Assembly: GCF_002157225.2 (NCBI RefSeq)
Contig: NZ_CP020038.1
Coordinates: 4,556,501 to 4,620,500 of the forward strand
Source: Agarilytica rhodophyticola
GTDB taxonomy: Bacteria > Pseudomonadota > Gammaproteobacteria > Pseudomonadales > Cellvibrionaceae
Length of the DNA: 64,000 nt
Reading direction: 5' to 3'
Of this stretch, positions 55,545-64,000 are shown in pieces. The stretch's first letter is position 1; each line of letters starts with the position of its first letter. A model generated the notes under the pieces. That model had not been told where the DNA came from. It did not search any database and worked only from the letters and a program-made list of their open reading frames with translations. Both the position numbers and the translations under genes were made by a program.

Positions 55545-55927
55545 ATAATAAAAGCGCCAGAGGCGATCGAATTCGTGCTGTGATACTTGAATCGGGAAAA
55601 TCTCAACGTGAAGTTGCGGATTTAGTGGGTGTCACGCCACAATCTATTACTAAATGGCTCAAAACTGGAAAAATCTACGTCGACAATTTGCAAGCCTTGG
55701 CTGATGCAACGAATACTGATGTGCGATATATAATCTCTGGTAACCCTAAGTTTAAAATTGCACAGCCTGAAGCGCCTTACTACACAAAACACGACGAGTT
55801 ACATGCCCTGTTAGATACATTGGATGAGCAACAGGCCCAGCAGTTAATGCTTTGCATCCGCGCCATTTTGAATAACGAGGACAGTGACTTTGAAATCAAT
55901 ATCTCAGTTGGCAAGAAGAAAGTTTAG
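55538..55927 (+). CDS. CI-like XRE-family repressor (130 aa)
   Basis: Residues ~10-60 form an XRE helix-turn-helix: IRAVILESGKSQREVADLVG, VTPQSITKWLKTGKIYVDNL, LADATNTDVRYIISG. The C-terminal ~60 residues lack the Ser/Lys LexA-type peptidase pair, so it should not be cleaved by RecA in the classic way; HDELHALLDTLDEQQAQQLM may be a dimerisation helix. ATG at 55538 is preferred to a TTG at 55502, because the third operator overlaps it and no ribosome binding site precedes either; a leaderless transcript as for lambda cI is possible. Confidence 0.8.
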   Translation: MVDNKSARGDRIRAVILESGKSQREVADLVGVTPQSITKWLKTGKIYVDNLQALADATNTDVRYIISGNPKFKIAQPEAPYYTKHDELHALLDTLDEQQAQQLMLCIRAILNNEDSDFEINISVGKKKV

Positions 55928-56129
55928 CACGCCAAAAGGTTAATTTACACGACAAACAACAAATTAACTACTCGATTAAAGCGTTCGAAGAACAACAGGA
56001 AGACGTCTACCCTCTACAAAATTCGACTAAATCGATCGTTTTTTTGTTAACACTCTCACACTATTCAATTTCATCCCCAGCATCACATTTGCCATATGCT
56101 CGGTACGTTAAAGGGCATATAAAGAAGAA

Positions 56130-56981
56130 CTAACGAGGGTGCACTTCTACAATAAGGTGACAAGCATATTTTCCGGTATCAAATATTAGACAAGGCGCCT
56201 GCTCTGATAGCTCATAATTGAGCTTATCGCAGTAAACCACAGCACTTGCTAGACCGCCGGTTTCCTGCTCAGAAAAATGATGGTGAACATGATAAGTAAA
56301 TGTATTGAGAAATTCTTTAACAGCATCAATCGCCAGTTCATCCCAATCAGGTAAAGGCATCTGCATAAAGGCGCGGCCCATATGTAAACCATGATCGCTA
56401 GGCAGATTCATTAGCATACGATAGTTAAACTTTCCGATAAAATCCTGATACCAAAAAGCGCCTTTGTGTTGCATATCCTTAGCATTGGCGATCACACTTG
56501 TTAAAGCTATAGAGCCCTTACATATACGTTGATAAATTTTGGGAAATGTATCAGCCACTAGGCGAATGGTATCAGGATCTAAACTTCCACTTATAATACG
56601 CTCAAAATGGCGTTGAGATATATTACGATGTTTCTGATGCTCATCTAAATATATTGCTAGACTTTCATTATCCAAAAAACCCAACTCAACTAATATCTCA
56701 CCTATATAAGGGCGGCGCTTGCTTTGTTCTTCTAGCAGCTCGTCAACTTGTGTTCTAGTCAACAACGACTCTGCAATTGCGATATCACCGAAAAAATCAT
56801 CTTGTTGTCGTTGTAAGCGGTTAATATATTCTGATTGCTCTACGTCGAGTAGTTCTAGATGTATCGCAAGCTCTCCTAATAATGGCGAAATTTCTCGTTG
56901 AATAGACAGTGCTTGAAGTAGCTGATCTTGAGTAATGATCATTTTTTCAAGTAAAAACTGTCCAAAAAACTGTGTTTTCAT
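56130..56981 (-). CDS. MshEN-like domain protein with CheX-like C-terminus (283 aa)
   Basis: Residues 1-120 contain two repeats of the MshEN/T2SSE-N type: FGQFLLEKMIITQDQLLQAL and IAIAESLLTRTQVDELLEEQ, with RRPYIGEILVELGFLDNESL. Domains of this type bind c-di-GMP in MshE. The C-terminal ~130 residues include DAVKEFLNTFTYHVHHHFSE and resemble CheX/CheC-like chemotaxis phosphatase folds, but the catalytic ExxN motif is not obvious. It has no signal peptide. It may couple c-di-GMP to motility. Single gene. Confidence 0.65.
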   Translation of the reverse strand: MKTQFFGQFLLEKMIITQDQLLQALSIQREISPLLGELAIHLELLDVEQSEYINRLQRQQDDFFGDIAIAESLLTRTQVDELLEEQSKRRPYIGEILVELGFLDNESLAIYLDEHQKHRNISQRHFERIISGSLDPDTIRLVADTFPKIYQRICKGSIALTSVIANAKDMQHKGAFWYQDFIGKFNYRMLMNLPSDHGLHMGRAFMQMPLPDWDELAIDAVKEFLNTFTYHVHHHFSEQETGGLASAVVYCDKLNYELSEQAPCLIFDTGKYACHLIVEVHPR

Positions 56982-57174
56982 CGCTTAACCTGTGTCATAA
57001 CCTTATCTTTAGGCTGGTATATAAAGTGTAGCAATAAATACACACTTGTAATGACTAAGTCTCACGTCATAACTTTGGCCATGTTAGGAATGTAAAATAT
57101 CGGTTAAAAAAAATGTATATATTGAATGCCGGGCTTGTTTGCACTAATTTATGGATTTTAACCGGATAATAATT

Positions 57175-57747
57175 ATGAAAAAGTTAATTGTTGTATTGTG
57201 TGCCGTTGTGTTTTACGGGTGTAGTCATCAAACAGCAAAAAATAATGATTTAGCATCTGAATCTGTAATAGTAGACAGTACTAGTGAATGCGTCGGTACG
57301 ACGGAGCTGGCTGAAAAATATAAGGGCAAGTTAATAGCGGCTGAAGACTCGCAACTTCTCGCCTCGTCTTTGGGTAATCCGCAAGAGGGCAAATTATGTC
57401 AAGGGCAGGTTTATCTAAGTAAGGCTCCTATAATATTATATCGCGCCTGGAATAGTACTAACCCAGGAAGCCAATTTGGACGCTGGTGGGCATTTGAAAA
57501 ACCAAACGGAAAAGTCGCCAAGTATCGTGCAGACTATGAAATTTGTTATCAATGGTCACCACTAGATAAAATGTCACGCTGTACATTACAAGCTGGTATT
57601 AAAGTGGTAATAGGCAATGGACAAAGCGCAAAATGTTCCCAGTATCTCACCTACCCTGTCTCAAAAGCTCAGCAAATCTATATTGAAAGTGCTAATGAAG
57701 CGATGGTTAATTGTGAAACCTATAATGACGAGTTTAACTGGCAATAG
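57175..57747 (+). CDS. Lipoprotein of unknown function (190 aa)
   Basis: The N-terminus MKKLIVVLCAVVFYGCSHQ is a lipoprotein signal with lipobox FYGC and acylated Cys16. ATG at 57175 is preferred over one at 57151 because it gives a standard signal. The mature part has five further cysteines in SECVG, KLCQGQ, EICYQW, SRCTLQ and AKCSQY plus a late NCET, suggesting disulfides in an extracytoplasmic domain. I do not recognise the family. Single gene facing a chemoreceptor gene. Confidence 0.75.
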   Translation: MKKLIVVLCAVVFYGCSHQTAKNNDLASESVIVDSTSECVGTTELAEKYKGKLIAAEDSQLLASSLGNPQEGKLCQGQVYLSKAPIILYRAWNSTNPGSQFGRWWAFEKPNGKVAKYRADYEICYQWSPLDKMSRCTLQAGIKVVIGNGQSAKCSQYLTYPVSKAQQIYIESANEAMVNCETYNDEFNWQ

Positions 57748-57821
57748 AATCGGGTGTTTATAAAAATTCGTTGGTGATTCCTATCAAGGATTAGGGTCTG
57801 CTAACTCTGAGTTAATAGATC

Positions 57822-58979
57822 CTAAAACAATATATCCTCGTCCGTTTGCAGTGAATTTAGATCATCGATATCCATCTGCTTCGTTTGTTCGCTCAGTTTT
57901 AACAAATTACCAGTGAGTTTCTCACTTTCTTTTTCCATTAATTGAATCTTATCTAAAATTTCACTCTCGGGCTGATTATTAAATTTTGCATTTATCGCAT
58001 CTGAGGCTGCAGCATGGAGTGCGATAAGGTATTTTTCTAAGTCAGCCCAGGAACTCATATGTCCAAAAGCTTGTTGCGATAGCGACGAATAATACCATTT
58101 CCCCATACGTGAACCTGTGTGATCTCGAATCAAGCCAATAATTTTTTCTTCGAATTGCTCATGCCCTGTTAAGGCATATATGCGAGTTTTAAAGACAAAG
58201 TGACTCAAAATTGCCGCTTGTAATACTGATTGATTCGCTGCTCTGGCAATAATATTCTGCATATCTTTTGAAATTGCAGTAATCGTTGTAACACACTCCA
58301 CAACATTTTCTGTGGTACCTGAGAGTTCGGTGGATTCTTTGCTAATTGCATGGATGCCAGATTGTACTTCTTCAGTGCCTTGCGTGATATTTCGTATAAG
58401 GTCAGCAATATCATCACTGGCTTCAGTGGACTTTTTTGCCAGCGTTCTCACTTCTTCGGCGACTACAGCAAACCCTCGCCCTTCTTCTCCTGCTCTCGCG
58501 GCCTCGATAGCCGCATTAAGTGCCAATAGATTTGTCTGATCCGCAATCCCTTTGATCAAGCTGGTAAAGTTAGTAATTTGTTCAACAGCAGAATTAAGGT
58601 CGAGCAGTATCGATTGTGTTTTTGACGCCTCAACGTCGATATGCGCTAGACGGCCAGAAATATTATTGAGAATAACCCCTATCTGATGAAATACAGAGCG
58701 GCTTTCAAAAACTTTGTTTTGTTCTGTCGCTAAAGTGTCGGCATTATCTACTAAAAATTCATGAGCGGCATTAATAGAACTTGTACTACTAAACAGCAAA
58801 TCTAAGCGCTTATGGGTATCATGCTCAACTTGGACAATAGTATGGAGCTTTTCCTCATCCGTATTATGGGCATTTTCAAGTTCAGCAACTTTGGCGCGAA
58901 GTTCGGCATTTTCTGCTTCGAGCTCTGCAAGCCTCTCTGTTACATCAACAGATGCAGTGCCGAATAATCGTGATAGCAT
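57822..58979 (-). CDS. Soluble methyl-accepting chemotaxis protein with degenerate CZB domain
   Basis: There is no membrane segment. An N-terminal coiled coil ([20 protein letters not shown]) precedes the MCP signalling hairpin, whose tip is [32 protein letters not shown]-terminal CZB zinc-binding domain (about 265-345) reads [23 protein letters not shown] and [18 protein letters not shown]. In CZB domains the zinc ligands are His, Cys in CRxGKWYY, and two His. Here the Cys is Ser and one of the late His is replaced (Leu in KYLIALH). It would signal from the cytoplasm to CheA, but zinc binding is probably weakened. No che genes are adjacent. Confidence 0.9.
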   Translation of the reverse strand: MLSRLFGTASVDVTERLAELEAENAELRAKVAELENAHNTDEEKLHTIVQVEHDTHKRLDLLFSSTSSINAAHEFLVDNADTLATEQNKVFESRSVFHQIGVILNNISGRLAHIDVEASKTQSILLDLNSAVEQITNFTSLIKGIADQTNLLALNAAIEAARAGEEGRGFAVVAEEVRTLAKKSTEASDDIADLIRNITQGTEEVQSGIHAISKESTELSGTTENVVECVTTITAISKDMQNIIARAANQSVLQAAILSHFVFKTRIYALTGHEQFEEKIIGLIRDHTGSRMGKWYYSSLSQQAFGHMSSWADLEKYLIALHAAASDAINAKFNNQPESEILDKIQLMEKESEKLTGNLLKLSEQTKQMDIDDLNSLQTDEDILF

Positions 58980-59311
58980 AATGATAGTCTTAGATGTGTC
59001 GTTTAAAATTGAATTTAGTGCTATTCATAAGTTGGTGCTTCACGTATAGACCTCTAATATTATGAATCACTTTAATAATAATAGACGATTTGAATCTAAT
59101 CTGAAGAAAGGAAAAGAATATTGTGCTGCTCGATGCTTATTAAGCATCAAAACAATGGGGATACTAGTATACTTAAGACTCTGTTTTTATTAGTTTTTTT
59201 GATTTTCACAAAGCAATTGGCACCCAATAAATCTTGGCACTGCTATTTGCATTGTAAATTGCACTCTATGCTATTCAATTTCGCTATAGCCCCAATAGCA
59301 GCCATAAAACA
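58980..59311. other. Spacer with small perfect palindrome
   Basis: About 330 bp between the chemoreceptor start and the metallophosphoesterase stop. GATGCTTA-T-TAAGCATC at 59132-59148 is a perfect palindrome of 8+1+8. No gene was found. Confidence 0.45.
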
Positions 59312-60085
59312 TCAAGATACACCACACTCTTCTAGAACATCCACCAACCTTTTACGTGATATTCTCATTTCATTTGGGTAAGCAAAGGCATTATTAAGGT
59401 AGTGTATACCCTCTATTTTAAGACTGCGATTGACATGGCTATGGCCATAAATATGGATATTCGCATTTAATGCTCTAATCTGCTCATCGATGCGTTGACT
59501 CCCAAGAACAGGATAAATAAATTGTTTATCTGGCGGGATAAAACTGGGCATCACATCGATTCGAGGTAAAAAGTGAGAAAACGAAATGGTTGTTTCATTA
59601 CAAGGTGTGAGGCGCTCTTTATTCTTTTCTAGAAAAAACGCTGAAACATCCATATCCGATTTTAAATCATAAGGCCACTGACAGCGTCGAAAATCCATCC
59701 AAACTTTTTTAAGATAATCACTAGGTTGACCAAAGGAGTAATCGTACCACGAGAACAGTGGCACTATGGTATAACCGTTAATAGATCGCCTTTCATCAAT
59801 AACCCCCATCGATTGAGCAATGGATCTAAGAGAATAAAACTTGTCGATAGATGAACACTTTTGTTTTTGACTTACCCAGATATCATGATTGCCAGGTACA
59901 AAAAATACGTAGCGAAACTTTTTTAGGCAGTGCTCAAAACAGCGCTCGACCAAGGAGAGGTTATCAGAAATATCGCCCGCTAGTATTAAAACATCCTCGA
60001 CATAGTCACTATTTGATAGCTGAACAAGCCACTGCATATTTTCATCATAATCTAGGTGTATGTCGGAAACGGACAGTATTCTCAT
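59312..60085 (-). CDS. Calcineurin-like metallophosphoesterase
   Basis: The 257-residue protein carries the metallophosphoesterase signature in order: SVSDIHLDYD (first metal ligands), LAGDISDN, FVPGNHDIW and the C-terminal YGHSHVNRS. These supply the two-metal active site. It has no signal peptide, so it acts in the cytoplasm. The substrate could be a phosphodiester nucleotide or phosphoprotein and cannot be read from the sequence. Single gene. Confidence 0.9.
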   Translation of the reverse strand: MRILSVSDIHLDYDENMQWLVQLSNSDYVEDVLILAGDISDNLSLVERCFEHCLKKFRYVFFVPGNHDIWVSQKQKCSSIDKFYSLRSIAQSMGVIDERRSINGYTIVPLFSWYDYSFGQPSDYLKKVWMDFRRCQWPYDLKSDMDVSAFFLEKNKERLTPCNETTISFSHFLPRIDVMPSFIPPDKQFIYPVLGSQRIDEQIRALNANIHIYGHSHVNRSLKIEGIHYLNNAFAYPNEMRISRKRLVDVLEECGVS

Positions 60086-60334
60086 GTATTAGAACCAATT
60101 CATATTAAACTCTTACTATCACTATGCAATACCACGAATAATTTGACAACACATGTACCGCTAGATGGCTGTTTGTGAACATTTTTCACTCAAAAAGGGG
60201 GTTAATCAGAATATTAAATCGCTATTGTTCATTAACGTGTATACAAAACCAGCGGTATAATACTTTATAGGCCTGATAAAGAGGTGTTAACGATTTATTA
60301 GTGAAATAACTTAATATGGTTTTAGAAAAATATT

Positions 60335-61264
60335 ATGACAATACTTATCGCTTGTACCAATAAAAACCCTCAGCCTTGGCTGCAAGCTTTGCACAAAGCC
60401 GATAGTCATTTAGATATTGATGTATGGCCAAGAGAAAAAAATCCCGAAGCTGTTGAATTTGCGTTGTGCTGGAAACATCCCACAGGAATTTTACAAAATT
60501 ATCCAAACTTAAAATGTGTATGTTCAATGGGAGCAGGAGTCGATCATTTACTAGAAGATAGTTTGCTACCAAAACATTTACCAATTATTCGTTTGGTAGA
60601 TCCACAGTTAGCTCAGTCGATGTTTGAATATTTATCTAGCGCAGTTATGTTACACACGTGTAATTTTGCAGTATATGAAAAACAACAACAAAATTCACAC
60701 TGGCAACAGCATTCAACTAGACGCTTTAATGAAACAACTATTGGCGTTATGGGTCTCGGTAAACTAGGAGAATACTGCGCAAAAAAATTTACGGATTTAG
60801 GTTTTAATGTTGTCGGCTGGTCTCGTTCAGAAAAATCTTTAGCGAATATTACTGCATATCACGGCAACGATGAGCTACCATTATTTTTAAGGCAAAGTAA
60901 TATCCTTATTTGTTTATTGCCATTAACAAAAAATACTAGTGGCATTTTAAATCGAGATCTTTTTAACACACTACCTAAAAATGCTTTTTTAATAAATGTT
61001 GCCAGAGGCCAGCACTTAATTGAAAACGATTTATTGGAAGCACTGCATAACGAGCAATTGAAAGGCGCCTGTCTTGATGTTTTTAATGAAGAGCCTTTAG
61101 TTAGCGATCATCCTTTTTGGCAGCATGAAAAAATACGCATTACGCCACATTGTTCGAGCATTACCGACCCAAATTCAGTTGCATTACAGATAATTGAGAA
61201 CTATCGGCTTATGAAGATGCAGCAACCACTACTTAATCAAGTAGATTTAGCTCGAGGATATTAA
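60335..61264 (+). CDS. ghrA: D-2-hydroxyacid dehydrogenase, glyoxylate/hydroxypyruvate reductase A type
   Basis: The 309-residue enzyme has the NAD(P) fold TIGVMGLGKLGEYCAKKF and VVGWSRSEK (Ser-Arg after the second strand suggests NADPH). Catalytic motifs are INVARGQHLIE (Arg), DVFNEEPL (Glu) and ITPHCSS (His). The N-terminal CSMGAGVDHLL is the substrate-binding GAGVD. It matches GhrA, which reduces glyoxylate and hydroxypyruvate in the cytoplasm. Single gene. The symbol is by family resemblance. Confidence 0.85.
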   Translation: MTILIACTNKNPQPWLQALHKADSHLDIDVWPREKNPEAVEFALCWKHPTGILQNYPNLKCVCSMGAGVDHLLEDSLLPKHLPIIRLVDPQLAQSMFEYLSSAVMLHTCNFAVYEKQQQNSHWQQHSTRRFNETTIGVMGLGKLGEYCAKKFTDLGFNVVGWSRSEKSLANITAYHGNDELPLFLRQSNILICLLPLTKNTSGILNRDLFNTLPKNAFLINVARGQHLIENDLLEALHNEQLKGACLDVFNEEPLVSDHPFWQHEKIRITPHCSSITDPNSVALQIIENYRLMKMQQPLLNQVDLARGY

Positions 61265-62036
61265 AAGGAATAAGTTATCACTTTATCAAGACACTTAGCT
61301 GGTAACGGACAAGGTATTTAAGAATGAAATGCAATAGCGAATAATTTTCATTATTGATTCCAATTAAAAAATTTTATTGGAATCCAACAGTAGAGTCTTG
61401 TGACATTATCACAGATGAGTGACTACAGAAAAAGTACTACAGGTAAACTATTACACGTAAAGTAATGAACAATATTATAAAAACATCGACCTAAAGAGTA
61501 TTTGTTAGCAAAGCACAGAAAGCTATTGGTGTTAGTATATGTAAGTAAGCTATTATGTATTTAAAATTATGAGCATTGGCTTAAAATTTATTATCTTTAA
61601 TATTTCCAGGAAAAACGCACGTATAATGCATATAACCTATAAAATGGATAACCAGGAAATGTATAGTTTGATGGTCACATGTGGATCTCAGCTATCGATA
61701 AGGTACAATATATCGCCAAAGAGTCCGTCTTTTTATATACACGGGTAAAAGTTGCGAGCAAAGCGCCAAGAAGAAATGAATAAGCAATGCAAATGATGAA
61801 TGTACTAATTACAGATACAAGCTACAACAAATAGAAGACACAAAACAAATACAATTAAGAGCAAGGCGATATAACAGGCAGACTCCAATAAGAAAACAAT
61901 ATTGACTTATAGACCGATTCCGGCACAACTGCGATAAACCGTCTCTTTTTTGACAAAAGCTAATGGGCATCAGCATTCACAATGTATTCATAAACAAATC
62001 ATTAACATTAATAAAACCCTCCCTAGGAAATAGTAT
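61265..62036. other. Spacer upstream of the cytochrome c gene
   Basis: About 770 bp without a supported reading frame or clear repeat. The promoter of the cytochrome gene should be near its right end. Confidence 0.4.
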
Positions 62037-62351
62037 ATGAACTTAAAAGTATTAGTTTCAGCAATAGTTATGACAGCCCTACCCTTTGCAGCTCACGCAG
62101 CCGGCGATGCCGCGGCAGGAAAGGCAAAATCCGTTGCGTGTGCATCATGTCACGGAGCTGACGGTAAAGCTCCAATCCCAACCTACCCAAACTTGGCAGG
62201 TCAGAATCCTAAATATATTGAATTGGCATTAAAAGCATACAAAACAGGCCAGCGCACAGGTGGCCAAGCGGCAATTATGACAGGCATGGCAGCGCCATTG
62301 AGTGATGCCGATATTGCCAACTTAGCAGCGTATTACGCTTCGCTAAAATAG
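62037..62351 (+). CDS. Periplasmic class I cytochrome c (104 aa)
   Basis: A signal peptide (ending AAHAAG) is followed by a single heme domain: [15 protein letters not shown] carries the CxxCH heme attachment site. The axial Met is in [14 protein letters not shown], with [14 protein letters not shown] and LAAYYASLK typical of small cytochromes c5/c553. It carries electrons in the periplasm, for example to a terminal oxidase. A clear terminator follows. Single gene convergent with recJ. Confidence 0.93.
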   Translation: MNLKVLVSAIVMTALPFAAHAAGDAAAGKAKSVACASCHGADGKAPIPTYPNLAGQNPKYIELALKAYKTGQRTGGQAAIMTGMAAPLSDADIANLAAYYASLK

Positions 62352-62362
62352 TGTTATACGGT

Positions 62363-62381
62363 GTGAGGGCCATCCCCTCAC
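62363..62381 (+). terminator. Terminator after the cytochrome c gene
   Basis: GTGAGGG (62363-62369) and CCCTCAC (62375-62381) pair perfectly and are followed by GCCCCCTTT. It lies 12 bp past the stop codon. Confidence 0.75.
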
Positions 62382-62497
62382 GCCCCCTTTATATCTCTAC
62401 ATACCTCTACACATCGATATTCTCTAGCCCTGGCCATATTGATTTAAGCATTTGATCACAGTGCGTCACTCACAACGATCATAAAGCAAGCAACCCT

Positions 62498-64000
62498 TCA
62501 CAACGCTTCGATATAGGAAACTAATAACTGTACCTTCACATTACCGCGAAATTCATTAACGTCTAGTTGATAAGCAATACGCACTGACTTTGCAGCATTA
62601 TTCGGCCAGTCATTAAGGTCGATATTAAATGCAATGGCATCCAAAACATTGCTAGAATAAGGCTCTAATGACAGCACAAGTTTTAGATGCTTTTCCCCTA
62701 CGATGCGCTGTTGCACGATATAGAAGACACCATCAAAAACAGGCTCGGGAAATACCTGTCCCCAGGGGCCTGCGTTCTTAATTGCCAAAGCTAAATCGAG
62801 AGTTAATAACTGGGCTGGCAGTAACCCATCACTCATCACTACGGGCTCACCAATTTCTTCATCTAGATGATGCCCCACCACAAGATTGAAAGCCTGTTTA
62901 AATTGCTCTAGCTTCTCAGCTTTTAGTGACATACCAGCGGCCATGGCATGGCCGCCGAACTTTTCCAGTAACCCCGGGTTTAGTGCCGCCACTTCATCGA
63001 GAACATCCCGTAAGTGAATTCCAGGTATTGATCGACCAGAGCCTTTAAGCTCTCCGTTATCGGCGTCCGCAAATATAATAGTGGGACGATGCAAACGATC
63101 TTTAATTCGCGAGGCAAGAATACCGATAACACCTTGATGCCAGTCGCTCTTATACAGACACACACCGTTTGCTTGCCGTCCTAGTTCATCATCAGAAAAG
63201 CTTTGTAATAAATTTACCGCTTCTTTTTGCATGGAAGCTTCAATACTTTTACGGTCGCGATTTAAATCATCAAGTTCTTTGGCAAGATTTAGGGCTTCAT
63301 ATTTATTATCTGTTAGTAGACAGCGAATACCCAAAGACATATCGTCGAGGCGACCGGCAGCATTGAGACGAGGCCCAACAGCAAAGCCAAGGTCAGAGGA
63401 AGATAAACGATGCATTTCTCGACCAGCGATATTAAATAACGCTGTAATCCCCGGTATGGCCTTATTCGCACGCATACGCTGTAAACCTGTCGCCACTAGA
63501 ATCCTGTTGTTATAGTCTAAAGGCACAACGTCAGCAACAGTTCCTAACGCGACGATATCAAGAAATACTGCCATATTAGGTTCTGGGATATTCTTGTCAG
63601 CAAACCAGTTTTTATCTCGCAACGCGGAGCGCAAAGCTGACATCACATAGAAAATAACGCCAACACCAGCAAGGTTTTTACTGGAGAATTCACAACCATG
63701 CTGGTTAGGATTGACGATAGCATCAGCCGACGGGGTCTCCTGCCCAGGTAAGTGATGATCAGTTACCAGAACTTTTATCCCCTTAGCTTTCGCGGCGTTA
63801 ACACCAGCAATACTAGAAATACCATTGTCTACTGTAACGATAAGATCAGGTTTCATTTCCTCGGCAACAGCGACGATTTCGGGTGTTAGACCATAGCCAT
63901 AAATAAAGCGGTTAGGCACCAGAAAGTCAACGTAGACAGCACCGAAAGCCTGTAGGCAACGAACAGCTAAAGCCGTACTGGTGGCACCGTCAGCGTCAAA
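62498..64000 (-). CDS. recJ: Single-strand DNA exonuclease RecJ (5' end beyond the window)
   Basis: The frame is open to the right edge, so the N-terminus is missing. The first visible residues FDADGATSTALAVR belong to DHH motif I. VTVDNGIS and VLVTDHHLPG (the DHH motif), then DIVALGTVADVVPLD follow. DHHA1 motifs GPRLNAAGRLDDMSLGIRCL and GGHAMAAGMSL and a C-terminal OB domain complete the protein. RecJ degrades 5' single-strand ends in recombination and mismatch repair and is Mn/Mg dependent. About 75-80 N-terminal residues lie outside. Confidence 0.95.
   Translation of the reverse strand, partial: FDADGATSTALAVRCLQAFGAVYVDFLVPNRFIYGYGLTPEIVAVAEEMKPDLIVTVDNGISSIAGVNAAKAKGIKVLVTDHHLPGQETPSADAIVNPNQHGCEFSSKNLAGVGVIFYVMSALRSALRDKNWFADKNIPEPNMAVFLDIVALGTVADVVPLDYNNRILVATGLQRMRANKAIPGITALFNIAGREMHRLSSSDLGFAVGPRLNAAGRLDDMSLGIRCLLTDNKYEALNLAKELDDLNRDRKSIEASMQKEAVNLLQSFSDDELGRQANGVCLYKSDWHQGVIGILASRIKDRLHRPTIIFADADNGELKGSGRSIPGIHLRDVLDEVAALNPGLLEKFGGHAMAAGMSLKAEKLEQFKQAFNLVVGHHLDEEIGEPVVMSDGLLPAQLLTLDLALAIKNAGPWGQVFPEPVFDGVFYIVQQRIVGEKHLKLVLSLEPYSSNVLDAIAFNIDLNDWPNNAAKSVRIAYQLDVNEFRGNVKVQLLVSYIEAL

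Noticed and set aside
55538-55927. Toxin-antitoxin pair with the 54904-55455 gene
   Set aside because: The genes are divergent with operator repeats between them and both encode HTH proteins; no toxin domain is visible.
59121-59381. 86-codon plus-strand frame
   Set aside because: It overlaps the end of the metallophosphoesterase gene on the other strand and has no start signal or family resemblance.

Overview
The window looks like a chromosome segment from a marine or carbohydrate-degrading gammaproteobacterium, possibly a Cellvibrionales or Alteromonadales relative. This is inference from gene content: a vibriolysin-type protease, a Serratia-type secreted nuclease, a TonB-dependent receptor with an EEVIV TonB box, a lyase-like lipoprotein with a choice-of-anchor domain, an MshEN-like protein and soluble chemoreceptor signalling. 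The left 30 kb is accessory in character: AT-rich spacers, IS remnants, pseudogenes and single genes. The right part mixes housekeeping genes (RecJ, RsgA, RND pump, cytochrome c) with more accessory pieces. No tRNA, rRNA or CRISPR array was seen.

Layout. 1-9.4 kb: an exported giant Rhs/YD-repeat polymorphic toxin (minus strand) followed by two small immunity-like genes, then a displaced ~210 bp copy of the Rhs core that runs off the left edge. 9.7-15.6 kb: two decayed IS3-family copies in the same orientation bracket a TonB-dependent receptor, a periplasmic nucleosidase and a broken purine-nucleoside-permease-like gene; together these suggest a nucleoside scavenging locus. 15.6-18.3 kb: an operon of a secreted class 3 lipase and two membrane-anchored periplasmic proteins. 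18.9 kb: a small AraC-type regulator behind a perfect 12-bp inverted repeat.

19.7-21.8 kb: a tight four-gene operon, Roadblock - BLUF photoreceptor - Ras-like small GTPase - Roadblock. It is the best candidate here for an undescribed system, a blue-light input wired to an MglA/MglB-like switch. 22.7-29.5 kb: a lyase-like lipoprotein, long AT-rich spacers, a secreted nuclease and phage/IS debris. 29.6-34.4 kb: a sulfur/redox cluster (SQR-like flavoprotein, DUF1641-like protein, SufS-SufE fusion, azoreductase, HxlR regulator).

34.5-43.2 kb: a GNAT acetyltransferase, a Tat-exported GMC oxidoreductase, RsgA, and a three-gene chaperone/pilin/usher-like operon. 43.8-53.8 kb: a prolyl oligopeptidase lipoprotein, an HNH gene split by a 266-bp MITE-like element, an RND pump with its adaptor, and an M4 protease. 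54.9-55.9 kb: divergent Cro-like/CI-like regulators with three shared operator-like sites and no visible prophage. 56-64 kb: an MshEN/CheX-like protein, a lipoprotein, a soluble chemoreceptor with a degenerate CZB domain, a metallophosphoesterase, a GhrA-like dehydrogenase, a cytochrome c and a RecJ cut by the right edge.
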